Assembly: GCF_002632725.1 (NCBI RefSeq)
Contig: NZ_NJAI01000006.1
Span: 252,713 to 316,712 of the forward strand
From: Xenorhabdus hominickii
GTDB lineage: Bacteria; Pseudomonadota; Gammaproteobacteria; Enterobacterales; Enterobacteriaceae
Direction of reading: 5' to 3'
DNA: 64,000 bases
Made by a program: the position numbers and the translations under genes. Positions 18,471-27,626 of this stretch are shown here, piece after piece. The number at the start of each line of letters is the position of its first letter. The stretch's first letter is position 1. Under the pieces are notes generated by a model. The model had not been told where the DNA came from and did no database searches. It saw nothing but the letters and a program-made list of their open reading frames with translations.

Positions 18471-18971
18471 ATGTACTATCGTGATAAGTCTGGTTTTTTA
18501 CTCTTAGATAAAAAAGATAAATTGGATTATTATAGTCAGCAGAAGGCTTTCATTGGGAATAAGGTGACTGCTCTTGATGTTTATAATAAAATGACACAGG
18601 AAATACCACTGTGGTTACGTATCTCTTTTACTATAAGAGATAAGATTTCAAGTCTTTCTGATGTAAAAAAAATTCATGGGTTCTCTGGTAATAATTTAAA
18701 AGAAACACCCCGTGATGGAAGTTATATTGATTTTTTTAAGATTGAACGTATCAGTGATGATGAAATGTGTCTGTTGTCGAAAGATATACACTTGACAGTT
18801 TTATTATCTCTGAATGTTTTCTCTAATAATGATAATGGCGGCGATTATATAATAACTGTAACAGCATCTGTGATAACTCATAATTTTTTTGGGAAAATGT
18901 ATATGATACCGGTATCTCTCACACACGATATTATTGTGAGGAGTATGCTATCGAAAGTTAAGTTTCCATGA
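18471..18971 (+). CDS. DUF2867-like protein
   Basis: A 166-residue protein without signal peptide or membrane segment. The layout matches the DUF2867 pattern: a helical region PLWLRISFTIRDKI followed by beta strands (DDEMCLLSKDIHLTVLLSLNV), then VTASVITHNFFGKMYMIPVSLTHDIIVRSML at the end, which resembles the family's conserved HN..GRxYL..I.P.H..IV..ML. Family assignment is by pattern memory only. The function of DUF2867 is not known. A short out-of-frame ATG frame lies just before the start; no strong ribosome binding site is visible. A terminator follows. Confidence 0.6.
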   Translation: MYYRDKSGFLLLDKKDKLDYYSQQKAFIGNKVTALDVYNKMTQEIPLWLRISFTIRDKISSLSDVKKIHGFSGNNLKETPRDGSYIDFFKIERISDDEMCLLSKDIHLTVLLSLNVFSNNDNGGDYIITVTASVITHNFFGKMYMIPVSLTHDIIVRSMLSKVKFP

Positions 18972-18980
18972 AAACAGTTA

Positions 18981-19009
18981 AAAGCCTATTTCATTAGGCT
19001 ATTTTATTT
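18981..19009 (+). terminator. rho-independent terminator
   Basis: Stem AGCCTA/TAGGCT with a TTTCAT loop, followed by ATTTTATTT, 10 bp after the DUF2867-like gene. Confidence 0.7.
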
Positions 19010-19076
19010 GCCATTTCGAACCTGAGCTATGCTCAAAACCCTCACGTACTAATCCTTACATACTGTGTGTTTAACT

Positions 19077-19472
19077 TTATCCATCTATTGGAGTACATAA
19101 TTCTATAAGTGTACCTTCGAGAGAACGAACATAGGATACCGTTTGTCCCCATGGTTTTTTCATCGGCTTCTGAACAGAAATAGCGCCAGCATTAACGGCG
19201 CTTTGATGCGCTGAATGGATATTTTCTGTGGTAAAAGCCAGTTCGAACCCCAGTGGTTTAGTGTCAGGGTTGGTGGGGATGAAATATTCTCGACCGAAGT
19301 TATATTGCCCCAACGTCAGAGAAGCGAACGCTAAAGTCGTCGTTACGGTATCTATCTCACCATAATCACCTGATGAATCTATAAATTTTCGCTGGAATCC
19401 AAACGCTTTTTCGTAAAATTCGAGTGTTTCGCTTACCGAGTGAACGTAGATAACGATATAGCCTAATTTCAT
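19077..19472 (-). CDS. VOC family protein (glyoxalase-like)
   Basis: A 131-residue single VOC domain made of two beta-alpha-beta-beta-beta halves. It starts KLGYIVIYVHSVSETLEFYEKAFGF and ends YVRSLEGTLIELCTPI, the usual last strand with the metal-ligand glutamate (IEL). Members bind or convert small molecules or confer drug tolerance; the ligand is not evident. It is a lone minus-strand gene, converging with the DUF2867-like gene and divergent from the quinone oxidoreductase. Confidence 0.8.
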   Translation of the reverse strand: MKLGYIVIYVHSVSETLEFYEKAFGFQRKFIDSSGDYGEIDTVTTTLAFASLTLGQYNFGREYFIPTNPDTKPLGFELAFTTENIHSAHQSAVNAGAISVQKPMKKPWGQTVSYVRSLEGTLIELCTPIDG

Positions 19473-19679
19473 TTTATTGTCCTCATCTCCAGTAGTATTT
19501 AATGTTGTGTATTATTTCGATACTTAATATGCATTTTGTGCTTAATGAGCCGAATCCGATTAAAATGTAGTCCATTGGTGCTTATTCTACAATCTATTCC
19601 CTTCATACGGGTTGGGAATAAGCGCGTTTTTGCTGTTAATCTACGGGCATTGCTTACATGACTTAATAAGGATCAATAG

Positions 19680-20684
19680 ATGCAAAAATATGCACTGCCG
19701 GATGAAATGGCTGCGATCGAGATTAACCTCCCGGGGGAGCTGGATGTTTTAACTCTGGTGAAAATGCCTGTTCCTAAACTTGAAATAGGAGAAATCCTTG
19801 TCAAAGTCGCTGTTGCAGGGGTTAATCGCCCCGATGTTCTACAGCGACGCGGACATTATCCTCCACCTCAGGGAGCTTCTGATATCCCTGGCTTAGAAAT
19901 CTCAGGGACAGTTGTTGCTGTTGGTCCACAAGTAAAACATTATACTGTCGGTGATCAGGTATGTGCGTTAGTCGCAGGAGGAGGGTACGCTGAATATTGT
20001 AATGTACACGAAAGTAATGTATTGCCTGTCCCTAGCGGTTATAGCTTGTTGGAAGCCGCTGCATTGCCGGAAACATTTTTTACGGTATGGGTAAATCTAT
20101 TCCAACGCGGTAAGCTGAAAGCAGGCGAGACAGTTTTGATTCATGGTGGAACTTCCGGCATTGGAACCACTGCCACTTTATTGGCAAAAGCATTTAATGC
20201 TCGTGTTATTACCACGGTGGGTTCTGAAGAGAAACGCCAAGCCAGTCTAGCATTAGGCGCAGATTTTTCTATCAACTATAGAAACGACGATTTTGTACAT
20301 AAGCTCCATCAGATAACTAATGGGCATGGCGCAGATGTGATTGTTGATCTCATCGCTGGGGATTATGTGGAGAAAAATTTCCAAGCGGCAGCCATAGAGG
20401 GAAGGATCATCCAAGTTGGTTTGCAGCATGGTAAGGTGAAGGAGCTAGATCTGATGCCATTGCTGAAAAAACGTCTGATTATCACGGGTTCAACATTACG
20501 TTCTCGTAGTGTTGAAGATAAAGCTATTATCGCCAGCGAATTACGCGAAAAAATTTGGCCGTTATTGGAGCAGGGGGTGATTAGACCGCAGATTTTTAAA
20601 ACATTTTCGCTGGATCAGGCATCAGAGGCTCACGCTTTGATGGAAAATAGTTCACATATTGGAAAGATTATGTTGATGGTATAG
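19680..20684 (+). CDS. NAD(P)H-quinone oxidoreductase, zinc-independent MDR family (PIG3/QorA type)
   Basis: A 334-residue medium-chain reductase. The GroES-like N-terminal half contains GVNRPDVLQRRGHYPPP and GLEISGTVVAVG; the Rossmann half carries HGGTSGIGTTA at about 157. The structural zinc cysteine cluster is absent, as in the quinone oxidoreductase/TP53I3 branch. It is expected to reduce quinones with NADPH in the cytoplasm. A GGATCAATAG stretch precedes the ATG. It is monocistronic, with a strong terminator about 60 bp after the stop. Confidence 0.88.
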   Translation: MQKYALPDEMAAIEINLPGELDVLTLVKMPVPKLEIGEILVKVAVAGVNRPDVLQRRGHYPPPQGASDIPGLEISGTVVAVGPQVKHYTVGDQVCALVAGGGYAEYCNVHESNVLPVPSGYSLLEAAALPETFFTVWVNLFQRGKLKAGETVLIHGGTSGIGTTATLLAKAFNARVITTVGSEEKRQASLALGADFSINYRNDDFVHKLHQITNGHGADVIVDLIAGDYVEKNFQAAAIEGRIIQVGLQHGKVKELDLMPLLKKRLIITGSTLRSRSVEDKAIIASELREKIWPLLEQGVIRPQIFKTFSLDQASEAHALMENSSHIGKIMLMV

Positions 20685-20742
20685 GCTGTTTTGTCGAAAC
20701 TTGTCGAGGATTCTCACTCTCCCTTTAGGGGAATATATATGC

Positions 20743-20776
20743 AAAAAAGCCTGAACGTAATTGTTCAGGCTTTTTC
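20743..20776 (+). terminator. bidirectional rho-independent terminator
   Basis: Stem AAAAAGCCTGAAC/GTTCAGGCTTTTT with a six-base loop. It serves the quinone oxidoreductase on plus and the tRNA-Ser on minus. Confidence 0.9.
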
Positions 20777-20782
20777 TTAAAA

Positions 20783-20872
20783 TGGCGGTGAGGGAGGGAT
20801 TCGAACCCTCGATACGTTTTCACGTATACACACTTTCCAGGCGTGCTCCTTCAGCCTCTCGGACACCTCACC
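20783..20872 (-). tRNA. tRNA-Ser (anticodon GGA), copy 2
   Basis: A 90-nt class II tRNA on the minus strand. The acceptor stem GGTGAGG/CCTCACC is closed, followed by discriminator G and encoded CCA. The anticodon loop reads CTGGAAA, anticodon GGA. The long variable arm has stem ATACGT/ACGTAT and a four-base loop. The T-loop is GGTTCGAATCC. It is identical to the copy at 20998-21087, 125 bp away, with a terminator between them. Confidence 0.97.
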
Positions 20873-20956
20873 AAATTTTGTTGTTGCAGTCTTCAATTAA
20901 GAAGATTTTTTGCAATGTGTCTACTGACTCTTAAATATAAAGCTCAGTTACACATT

Positions 20957-20976
20957 AAAAAAGCCTGGGCTTTTTG
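20957..20976 (-). terminator. terminator between the two tRNA-Ser genes
   Basis: Short perfect palindrome AAAAAGCC/GGCTTTTT flanked by A/T tracts, placed between the tandem tRNA genes. On the minus strand it would end the upstream tRNA transcript. Confidence 0.75.
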
Positions 20977-20997
20977 TTCAGACTCTTTTATAGAATA

Positions 20998-21087
20998 TGG
21001 CGGTGAGGGAGGGATTCGAACCCTCGATACGTTTTCACGTATACACACTTTCCAGGCGTGCTCCTTCAGCCTCTCGGACACCTCACC
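20998..21087 (-). tRNA. tRNA-Ser (anticodon GGA), copy 1
   Basis: Identical in all 90 nt to the tRNA at 20783-20872: the same acceptor stem, GGA anticodon, long variable arm and encoded CCA. It lies about 55 bp downstream of a strong consensus-like promoter on the minus strand. Confidence 0.97.
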
Positions 21088-21140
21088 GTATTTTGTCGTT
21101 GCAGTGATTTTGTTTGAGTTCATCGCTACAACGGGGCGCT

Positions 21141-21169
21141 ACTATAGGGAAAAGCAGAACAGGCGTCAA
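21141..21169 (-). promoter_or_regulatory. sigma-70 promoter for the tRNA-Ser genes
   Basis: On the minus strand: -35 TTGACG, exactly 17 bases, -10 TATAGT, then a GC-rich discriminator (GCGCCCC). A GC-rich discriminator is typical of stringently controlled stable-RNA promoters. The rest of 21088-21400 holds no gene that I can see. Confidence 0.8.
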
Positions 21170-21400
21170 CAGGCTGATGACGATTTTTTCAAGCTTTTTG
21201 ACTGATTAGACAAATAAAAAACAATTTGTGCGCTTGACAGACAATTAAGAACGCGAAGACTCTCTTTTTACAAGGAATCATCGAAAATATGTTAACCAGA
21301 TAACATTATCCATATTTTCATTCTCGTCTTTTCATCAGAGGATTGTAACCTTCAGCAATGGGGGAACCCTATCAAAAAACAAAAAAAGGAATGAGATTTT

Positions 21401-22342
21401 ATGAACATCATTTTTTTTCACCCTTCCTTTAATAGTGAAGAATGGATTCAGGGAATTCAAGCCAGGTTACCTGACGCTAATGTTCGGAAATGGGTGCATG
21501 GCGATAATGCGCCTGCTGATTACGCTCTCGTTTGGCTACCGCCTTATGAAATGTTATCTAATCGCCCAGAGATCAAGGGCATATTTGCACTTGGTGCAGG
21601 TGTGGATGCCATCCTGAAACAAGAATTGAAAAAGCCGGGGACGTTACCCGCAGGTGTGCCGCTGATACGTCTTGAAGATACCGGAATGTCGCAGCAGATG
21701 CAGGAATATGCCACTGCTGCTGTTTTGCACTATTTCCGCCGTATGGACGAATATAAGCAATACCAAGGGCAGCGCCAGTGGAAGCCTTTGGCTCCCCATA
21801 ATCGAAAAGAATTTGTCATCGGTGTGTTAGGTGCTGGGATTTTGGGACGTAGTGTTATTGGAAAATTAAGGGAGTTTGATTTTAATGTGTGTTGTTGGAG
21901 TCGGACACCAAAGCAAATTTATGACGTTGAAAGTTTTTACGGTAAAGAACAACTGAATGATTTTATTTCTGAATGTAAGGTATTGATTAATATTCTGCCA
22001 GAGACACCAGAAACTCGAGGTATTCTCAATCTTTCATTATTCAGCCAGCTAAAAGCAGGTTCATATGTGATTAATATCGCACGGGGAGGGCAGGTCGTCG
22101 AACAGGATTTGTTGGTTGCCATCGATAAAGGTTATATCGCGGGTGCAACGCTTGATGTATTTGTTGAGGAACCATTATCAAATCTTCATCCTTTCTGGAC
22201 TCATCCTCGCATTAATGTTACTCCCCATATTGCTGCAAATACTATCCCTGACCCTGCTATGGATATCATATGTGAGAATATTCGACGGATGGAAAATGGT
22301 GAGCAACCCACAGGGATCGTTGATATGACCCGTGGTTATTAA
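21401..22342 (+). CDS. ghrA: glyoxylate/hydroxypyruvate reductase A
   Basis: A 313-residue D-2-hydroxyacid dehydrogenase. The NAD(P)-binding GVLGAGILGRSV motif is near 142. The catalytic trio is Arg in NIARGG, Glu in DVFVEEPL and His in TPHIAANT. It reduces glyoxylate to glycolate and hydroxypyruvate to glycerate with NADPH in the cytoplasm. Length and order (followed by ycdY) match E. coli, but ycdX, which lies between the two in E. coli, is missing here. Confidence 0.93.
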   Translation: MNIIFFHPSFNSEEWIQGIQARLPDANVRKWVHGDNAPADYALVWLPPYEMLSNRPEIKGIFALGAGVDAILKQELKKPGTLPAGVPLIRLEDTGMSQQMQEYATAAVLHYFRRMDEYKQYQGQRQWKPLAPHNRKEFVIGVLGAGILGRSVIGKLREFDFNVCCWSRTPKQIYDVESFYGKEQLNDFISECKVLINILPETPETRGILNLSLFSQLKAGSYVINIARGGQVVEQDLLVAIDKGYIAGATLDVFVEEPLSNLHPFWTHPRINVTPHIAANTIPDPAMDIICENIRRMENGEQPTGIVDMTRGY

Positions 22343-22425
22343 CAAGCTGCTTTACAGCGAGGCAGACTATTAGGGACAATGACAATATTGACTATTTGGA
22401 TAAGTTATTGCGATTGGACGAAATC

Positions 22426-22968
22426 ATGAATGAATTTTCTATTGTTTGCCGTATTCTGGGAACATTATTTAACCGAGCGCCACAAGATCCTGTTCTGCAA
22501 TCCTTGATTACCATGATCGCAGAAGGGAAATTAAAACAAGCCTGGCCTTTGGAACAGGATGAATTGTTGGATCGGTTACAGCAACACTGTGAAGTATCGG
22601 TGATTGAAGCTGATTATCATGCTCTGTTTACCGAAGCATCTGCGGGTGTTGCGATTTGTCGTTCTGATTATACAGAAAGTGAAGAAAGTGAAATCCGCCA
22701 GTTTTTAGCAGAGCGGGGTATGCCTTTATCTGATGCACCTGCTGATCAATTCGGCTCTTTATTGCTGGCTGCGTCATGGTTGGAAGATCAGGCGGCAGAA
22801 GATGAAGTTCAGGCTCAAGTGACGTTGTTTGATGAATATTTGTTACCTTGGTGTGGTCAATTTCTTGGCAAGGTTGAAGCTCATGCAACCAGCGGGTTTT
22901 ATCGAACGTTAGCGATTATTTCTCGTGAAGCATTACAGGCATTGCGTGAAGAGCTGGAAGCTGAGTGA
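22426..22968 (+). CDS. ycdY: TorD-family molecular chaperone YcdY
   Basis: A 180-residue all-helical chaperone of the TorD/DmsD family. The start is set at MNEFSI, matching E. coli YcdY, rather than an upstream TTG at 22396. Conserved stretches include LLLAASWLEDQ and EYLLPWCGQFLGKVEAHA. In E. coli YcdY is reported to assist the phosphatase YcdX. No ycdX is present here, so its client may differ or be encoded elsewhere. Co-directional with ghrA. Confidence 0.9.
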   Translation: MNEFSIVCRILGTLFNRAPQDPVLQSLITMIAEGKLKQAWPLEQDELLDRLQQHCEVSVIEADYHALFTEASAGVAICRSDYTESEESEIRQFLAERGMPLSDAPADQFGSLLLAASWLEDQAAEDEVQAQVTLFDEYLLPWCGQFLGKVEAHATSGFYRTLAIISREALQALREELEAE

Positions 22969-23050
22969 CAATGTCACGTTTTTTGTGTTACGAACATGAT
23001 ATTATGAACATTTTGAATAGATAAATTTATCAATAATTGATTGATAAAAT

Positions 23051-23085
23051 AAAAGCGAATTATTAACTAATAATTCGCTTTATTA
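23051..23085. terminator. bidirectional terminator between ycdY and yceB
   Basis: Stem AAGCGAATTA/TAATTCGCTT with flanking A and T runs, between convergent genes. Confidence 0.8.
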
Positions 23086-23103
23086 CTTCATTGACAATAA
23101 AAA

Positions 23104-23667
23104 TTATTTATCAGTCAAACCAATAATTAACTTACCGGGTTTAATTTCCAACCCTTTGGCCAATTTTGCAGCGGTGGCTTCAGCTTTGCTTTTTTCTGGA
23201 TTCAAAACATAAACCGGGTGAATATCAAAAAATTCACTCAAAGATGTATTTAGATAAGGTATTAATGCCTTAATCGGTGTAGCGGCTTTTTCTGGTGTTG
23301 TTTGATAGTCTACGATTTCCAATTCCTTAATGAAGATGGCACCTCGTTCTGGATCAAATACAGGTTTAGCGCTAATGGTAAGCTTCATATCGGCCTGAAC
23401 CGTTCCTAGCAACGTAGCCAACTGAATTTTTGCCAGCGTAGAGAGTTCAATTTTTTCTGGATCTTTACGGCCTACTTGGCTGGTTAAATCCCCCAGTGTA
23501 ATATTGGCTTTGGCGGCACCAGGAATGCTGATTTGCTTCTGATAATGCACTTTTTTTAATAAATAATCATTCAGAAGACCTTCGCTGATGCTGATGTTCT
23601 TGAATTGATCACAGCCGCTGACGACTCCTACCATGGCTAACGCCACTGCTAAGAAAAACTTCCTCAT
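23104..23667 (-). CDS. yceB: DUF1439 lipoprotein YceB
   Basis: A 187-residue predicted lipoprotein. The start is placed at MRKFFLAVALAM because GGAGAC lies just upstream; an in-frame ATG seven codons earlier lacks support. The signal peptide ends in a lipobox-like GVVSGC with the acylated Cys at about residue 19. The mature part is a DUF1439 (SMP-like, lipid-binding fold) domain. In E. coli yceB lies beside mdtH-rimJ-murJ genes, as here. The function is unknown; a periplasmic lipid-binding role is inferred from the fold. Confidence 0.88.
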   Translation of the reverse strand: MRKFFLAVALAMVGVVSGCDQFKNISISEGLLNDYLLKKVHYQKQISIPGAAKANITLGDLTSQVGRKDPEKIELSTLAKIQLATLLGTVQADMKLTISAKPVFDPERGAIFIKELEIVDYQTTPEKAATPIKALIPYLNTSLSEFFDIHPVYVLNPEKSKAEATAAKLAKGLEIKPGKLIIGLTDK

Positions 23668-23733
23668 GTTGTCTCCTTTTATTTTCAATGGCTGATTTTA
23701 TACCATGTAGTGCCTGATTAATTTATTAACGGC

Positions 23734-24939
23734 TTAATTTTTATTGATTATGATAGGTTCAATCTTTTTCTGATTGAATTGGTGATGCAAAGCATAAATG
23801 GTTATTAACCCCACCAATCCCAACAAAATCCACGGTAATTGAGGCATATTCAAAGCACGGCCGGTATCATAAAGCCATCCACCGCCGGTATAGCCAAATG
23901 CCCCTCCCAATGCTAATCCTAAACGGCTGAACCCCATATAACTGCCTCGTGTCCGTGGATCAGCCATTGACGCACTCAACATTTCGCGAGCAGGCTCTGC
24001 TGTTACCAGCCCTAAGTAGAACAAGCAAATCAGGCCAAACATGAAATGTAATTGATTCACCCAGCCGATCGGAAACATACAGATACTCATTAAAAATAGG
24101 CCGGCTATCAAGCGTTGCTCCTGCCGGAAATATTTTTCACTCCAGCGAGCGATAGGATAGAGTAGTGTCAGGGAAATAACGGCTTCAATAGCATACATCC
24201 ACTTAACCGCGGTATGTGTCCCGGAAATTTCATGGATAATGATCGGAAACATGAGCATGACTTGTACTGACAGAACAAAATAACCCGTCAATGTGAGCAC
24301 ATAGTAGAAAAATCGATTGTCTTTAATAACGCGTTTCAGTCCTTCTTTGATAGGCGTTCGGGTTGTTGAAATGCGATATGCAGGTAAAAGCCATGCGTTA
24401 AAGAAGGCCGCCAGTACAAAAATGGCCGCCCCAATCCAACAGACAATATTGAAGTTATATTGTAACAACCAACTTCCTATTAGTGCGCCAGCCACGGCAC
24501 CTGCGCTGTCTTGCATCAATAAGAATGAATAAAAACGTCCACGTTCATGAGGACGGGTTAATTTAATGATTAATGCCGCTCTTGGTGGATCGAACAAGGT
24601 TCCTCCCAATCCGGACAGAATACAGGAAAGAATCAAGATCCAAGGTTCAGATGCCACAGCCATCAGGGCAAAGCCTAATGCACGTAGTAACATACCTATG
24701 ACAATCATTAACTTAGCGCCAAACCGATCTGCAATGGCCCCACCAAAAATGCCAAGCCCCTGCTGTACCAGTTGACGTAACCCCAGAGCAAAACCAACAA
24801 TAACAGCAGCCCAGCCAAGTTGTTCGACAAAACGAATTGAAATTAAGGGAAAAACAACGAAAAATCCCAAAACAACTAGTAAGTTATCAAATAAAAGAAA
24901 ATATTTACCCAAGTTACGTGCTTGTGAGACTAATGCCAT
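23734..24939 (-). CDS. mdtH: MFS multidrug transporter MdtH
   Basis: A 401-residue, 12-helix major facilitator. Near-identity to E. coli MdtH is evident in [41 protein letters not shown] and [17 protein letters not shown]. The start is at MALVSQ, matching the E. coli N-terminus, not the ATG ten codons upstream. E. coli MdtH gives quinolone tolerance when overexpressed. It is divergent from rimJ. Confidence 0.93.
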   Translation of the reverse strand: MALVSQARNLGKYFLLFDNLLVVLGFFVVFPLISIRFVEQLGWAAVIVGFALGLRQLVQQGLGIFGGAIADRFGAKLMIVIGMLLRALGFALMAVASEPWILILSCILSGLGGTLFDPPRAALIIKLTRPHERGRFYSFLLMQDSAGAVAGALIGSWLLQYNFNIVCWIGAAIFVLAAFFNAWLLPAYRISTTRTPIKEGLKRVIKDNRFFYYVLTLTGYFVLSVQVMLMFPIIIHEISGTHTAVKWMYAIEAVISLTLLYPIARWSEKYFRQEQRLIAGLFLMSICMFPIGWVNQLHFMFGLICLFYLGLVTAEPAREMLSASMADPRTRGSYMGFSRLGLALGGAFGYTGGGWLYDTGRALNMPQLPWILLGLVGLITIYALHHQFNQKKIEPIIINKN

Positions 24940-25112
24940 TTTGCACCATTGAAATATGAAAAAATACATGTAAGTTTTTTTATTTTGGACTTAATCCTTA
25001 CCTTAAGGTAGAGAGATATAGATGATATTTTTTTATCGTAAAGTGTTGGTGATTATTTATATAAAAGCTAAATTATTGCAGTTTTTTTCAAGCTAAAGTG
25101 TCAGGAGAGGGT

Positions 25113-25700
25113 ATGTTTGGTTATCGTTCTACATCACCTAAAATTCGCTTTATTACTGATAGGATGGTCGTTCGTCTGGTGTATGAACGGGATGCTTATA
25201 GATTGGCTGAATATTATGCAGAAAATAAAGATTTCCTTAAACCTTGGGAGCCGACAAGGGATGGTAGTTTTTATCAACCTTCTGGATGGACAAATAGATT
25301 GAATTATATTGCTGAGTTACAACGCCAGGGGGCGACATTTAATTTTTTGTTATTAGATCCTGACGAAAATGAAGTGATGGGAGTGGCTAATTTTACTAAT
25401 GTTGTACGCGGGGCATTTTATTCTTGTTATCTCGGTTACTCTTTAGGTGAGAAATGGCAGGGGCAAGGGTTAATGTATGAAGCGTTGCAGCAGACTATTC
25501 GCTATATGCAGCGACATCAGAAAATGCACAGAATTATGGCCAATTACATGCCACATAACAATCGTAGTGGTAGTTTGCTTAAAAAACTGAATTTCGAGCA
25601 GGAAGGTTATGCCAAGAACTACTTAATGATTGATGGTATCTGGCAAGATCATGTGTTGACGGCACTGACTGATAATGATTGGGGTAAACTTGGATTATGA
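25113..25700 (+). CDS. rimJ: ribosomal protein uS5 alanine N-acetyltransferase RimJ
   Basis: A 195-residue GNAT acetyltransferase. Starting at MFGYRS matches E. coli RimJ, and AGGAGAGGG sits directly upstream. The acetyl-CoA loop [12 protein letters not shown] and the IMANYMPHN segment are conserved. It acetylates the N-terminus of ribosomal protein S5 (uS5). Divergent from mdtH, upstream of murJ. Confidence 0.93.
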   Translation: MFGYRSTSPKIRFITDRMVVRLVYERDAYRLAEYYAENKDFLKPWEPTRDGSFYQPSGWTNRLNYIAELQRQGATFNFLLLDPDENEVMGVANFTNVVRGAFYSCYLGYSLGEKWQGQGLMYEALQQTIRYMQRHQKMHRIMANYMPHNNRSGSLLKKLNFEQEGYAKNYLMIDGIWQDHVLTALTDNDWGKLGL

Positions 25701-25855
25701 AAAGTATAACTCATGTAGTCATGGTTTTTGTCTGTTAAACTTGAATTACGGCTGCTATCTCACTGATATATCTTGTCTGCTATTTTATGACACCTTGGTG
25801 ATAGCTTTACATCTTTTATGTTCATTTCATAAAAATCAATTTTTAGAATAACACC

Positions 25856-27394
25856 ATGAATCTACTGAAATCACTGGCTGCGGTCAGCTCAATGACGATG
25901 TTTTCCCGCGTTCTGGGCTTTATCCGTGATGCCATCATTGCCCGCATATTTGGTGCTGGTATGGCGACAGATGCCTTTTTTGTTGCCTTCAAATTACCTA
26001 ACCTGTTACGCCGTATTTTTGCTGAGGGCGCTTTTTCCCAAGCTTTTGTTCCTATCCTTGCTGAATACAAAAATCAACAAGGTGATGAGGCGACTCGTAC
26101 ATTTATTGCCTATGTGTCAGGGATGTTGACATTGATACTGGCGATAGTCACCGTGTTGGGGATGATTGCTGCACCTTGGGTCATCTATGTGACTGCTCCG
26201 GGGTTTACGGATACACCAGATAAATTTGTTTTAACCCGAGACCTGCTCAGGATTACCTTTCCCTATATTTTTCTGATATCACTGGCTTCTTTAGCGGGAG
26301 CTATTCTCAATACATGGAACCGATTTTCTGTGCCTGCCTTTGCACCAACATTGTTGAATGTCAGTATGATTTTTTTTGCACTGTTTGTCGCACCTTATTG
26401 TAATCCTCCAGTGATGGCTTTGGGGTGGGCGGTTGTTGTTGGTGGTATTTTGCAATTGGCTTATCAGCTTCCTCACCTGAAAAAGATAGGCATGCTGGTG
26501 TTGCCACGGATCTCTTTCCGTAACAGCGCTGTATGGCGCGTTATCCGTCAGATGGGGCCTGCTATTTTGGGGGTTTCAGTCGGTCAGATTTCCTTGATCA
26601 TCAACACCATTTTTGCCTCGTTTCTGGTTTCAGGTTCGGTTTCGTGGATGTATTACGCTGACCGTTTAATGGAGTTGCCTTCGGGGGTTCTGGGGGTAGC
26701 GCTGGGTACGATCCTATTGCCGTCATTGGCAAAAAGCTTCTCCAGTGGTAATCATGAAGAGTATCGGAAATTAATGGATTGGGGGCTGCGCCTCTGTTTT
26801 TTGTTGGCATTGCCGTGTGCGGTGGCGTTAGGTATTTTGGCAGAACCACTAACGGTATCACTTTTTCAATATGGCAATTTCTCTGCTTTTGATGCTGAAA
26901 TGACTCAACGGGCATTGATTGCCTACTGTTTCGGTTTAATGGGATTGATTGTTGTTAAAGTTTTGGCTCCCGGTTTTTACTCTCGTCAGGATATTAAAAC
27001 TCCGGTCAAGATTGCGATTGCGACCTTGATTTTAACTCAGCTAATGAACCTTGTTTTTATCGGCCCATTGAAACATGCGGGTTTGGCGCTTTCTATCGGC
27101 TTGGCTGCCTGCTTCAATGCCAGTATGCTTTATTGGCAGTTGCGGAAGCGTGAAATCTTCAAGCCTCTGACAGGATGGGGGGTATTTTTGCTGAAATTAG
27201 TTGTGGCAATTGCGGTGATGGTCGGGGTATTACTGGCAATGTTGTGGGTTATGCCTGCTTGGGAGCAGGGTAATATGGCATTGCGCCTGCTACGATTGAT
27301 GGGGGTTGTGATTGCTGGTGCGGGCAGTTATTTTGCTGCATTGGCTTTGATGGGCTTCCGATTGAAAGATTTTGCTCATCGGGGATTACAGTAA
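25856..27394 (+). CDS. murJ: lipid II flippase MurJ
   Basis: A 512-residue polytopic membrane protein of the MOP superfamily, 14 helices. The N-terminus [22 protein letters not shown] and [26 protein letters not shown] are MurJ signatures and include the essential arginines of the central cavity. It flips lipid II across the inner membrane. In many enterobacteria flagellar genes flgN-flgM follow; here argS converges instead. Between 27395 and 27560 about 45 plus-strand codons remain open ending at a TAA, with no recognisable gene. Confidence 0.95.
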   Translation: MNLLKSLAAVSSMTMFSRVLGFIRDAIIARIFGAGMATDAFFVAFKLPNLLRRIFAEGAFSQAFVPILAEYKNQQGDEATRTFIAYVSGMLTLILAIVTVLGMIAAPWVIYVTAPGFTDTPDKFVLTRDLLRITFPYIFLISLASLAGAILNTWNRFSVPAFAPTLLNVSMIFFALFVAPYCNPPVMALGWAVVVGGILQLAYQLPHLKKIGMLVLPRISFRNSAVWRVIRQMGPAILGVSVGQISLIINTIFASFLVSGSVSWMYYADRLMELPSGVLGVALGTILLPSLAKSFSSGNHEEYRKLMDWGLRLCFLLALPCAVALGILAEPLTVSLFQYGNFSAFDAEMTQRALIAYCFGLMGLIVVKVLAPGFYSRQDIKTPVKIAIATLILTQLMNLVFIGPLKHAGLALSIGLAACFNASMLYWQLRKREIFKPLTGWGVFLLKLVVAIAVMVGVLLAMLWVMPAWEQGNMALRLLRLMGVVIAGAGSYFAALALMGFRLKDFAHRGLQ

Positions 27395-27572
27395 TTATAC
27401 AAATATTCTTACCAATACCTGCTGGATGTTCATAACGACATTATCGATGTGTTGGAAATTCCGATTGGTGCTCCTGCTGTTCCCGAAAATCCACTTCAAC
27501 GGAAAAGTTCCGACTCGATTATGTCCGACGTTGACCAGTTCCCTGATGGATAAAATGCCCTAACAGAAGTTA

Positions 27573-27605
27573 AAAAAATGGCGTGAAAATTATATCACGC
27601 CATCG
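27573..27605 (-). terminator. argS rho-independent terminator
   Basis: On the minus strand, stem GATGGCGTGA/TCACGCCATT followed by seven T, 20 bp after the argS stop. Confidence 0.9.
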
Positions 27606-27626
27606 TTTGAATTTTGGATGAAGTGT

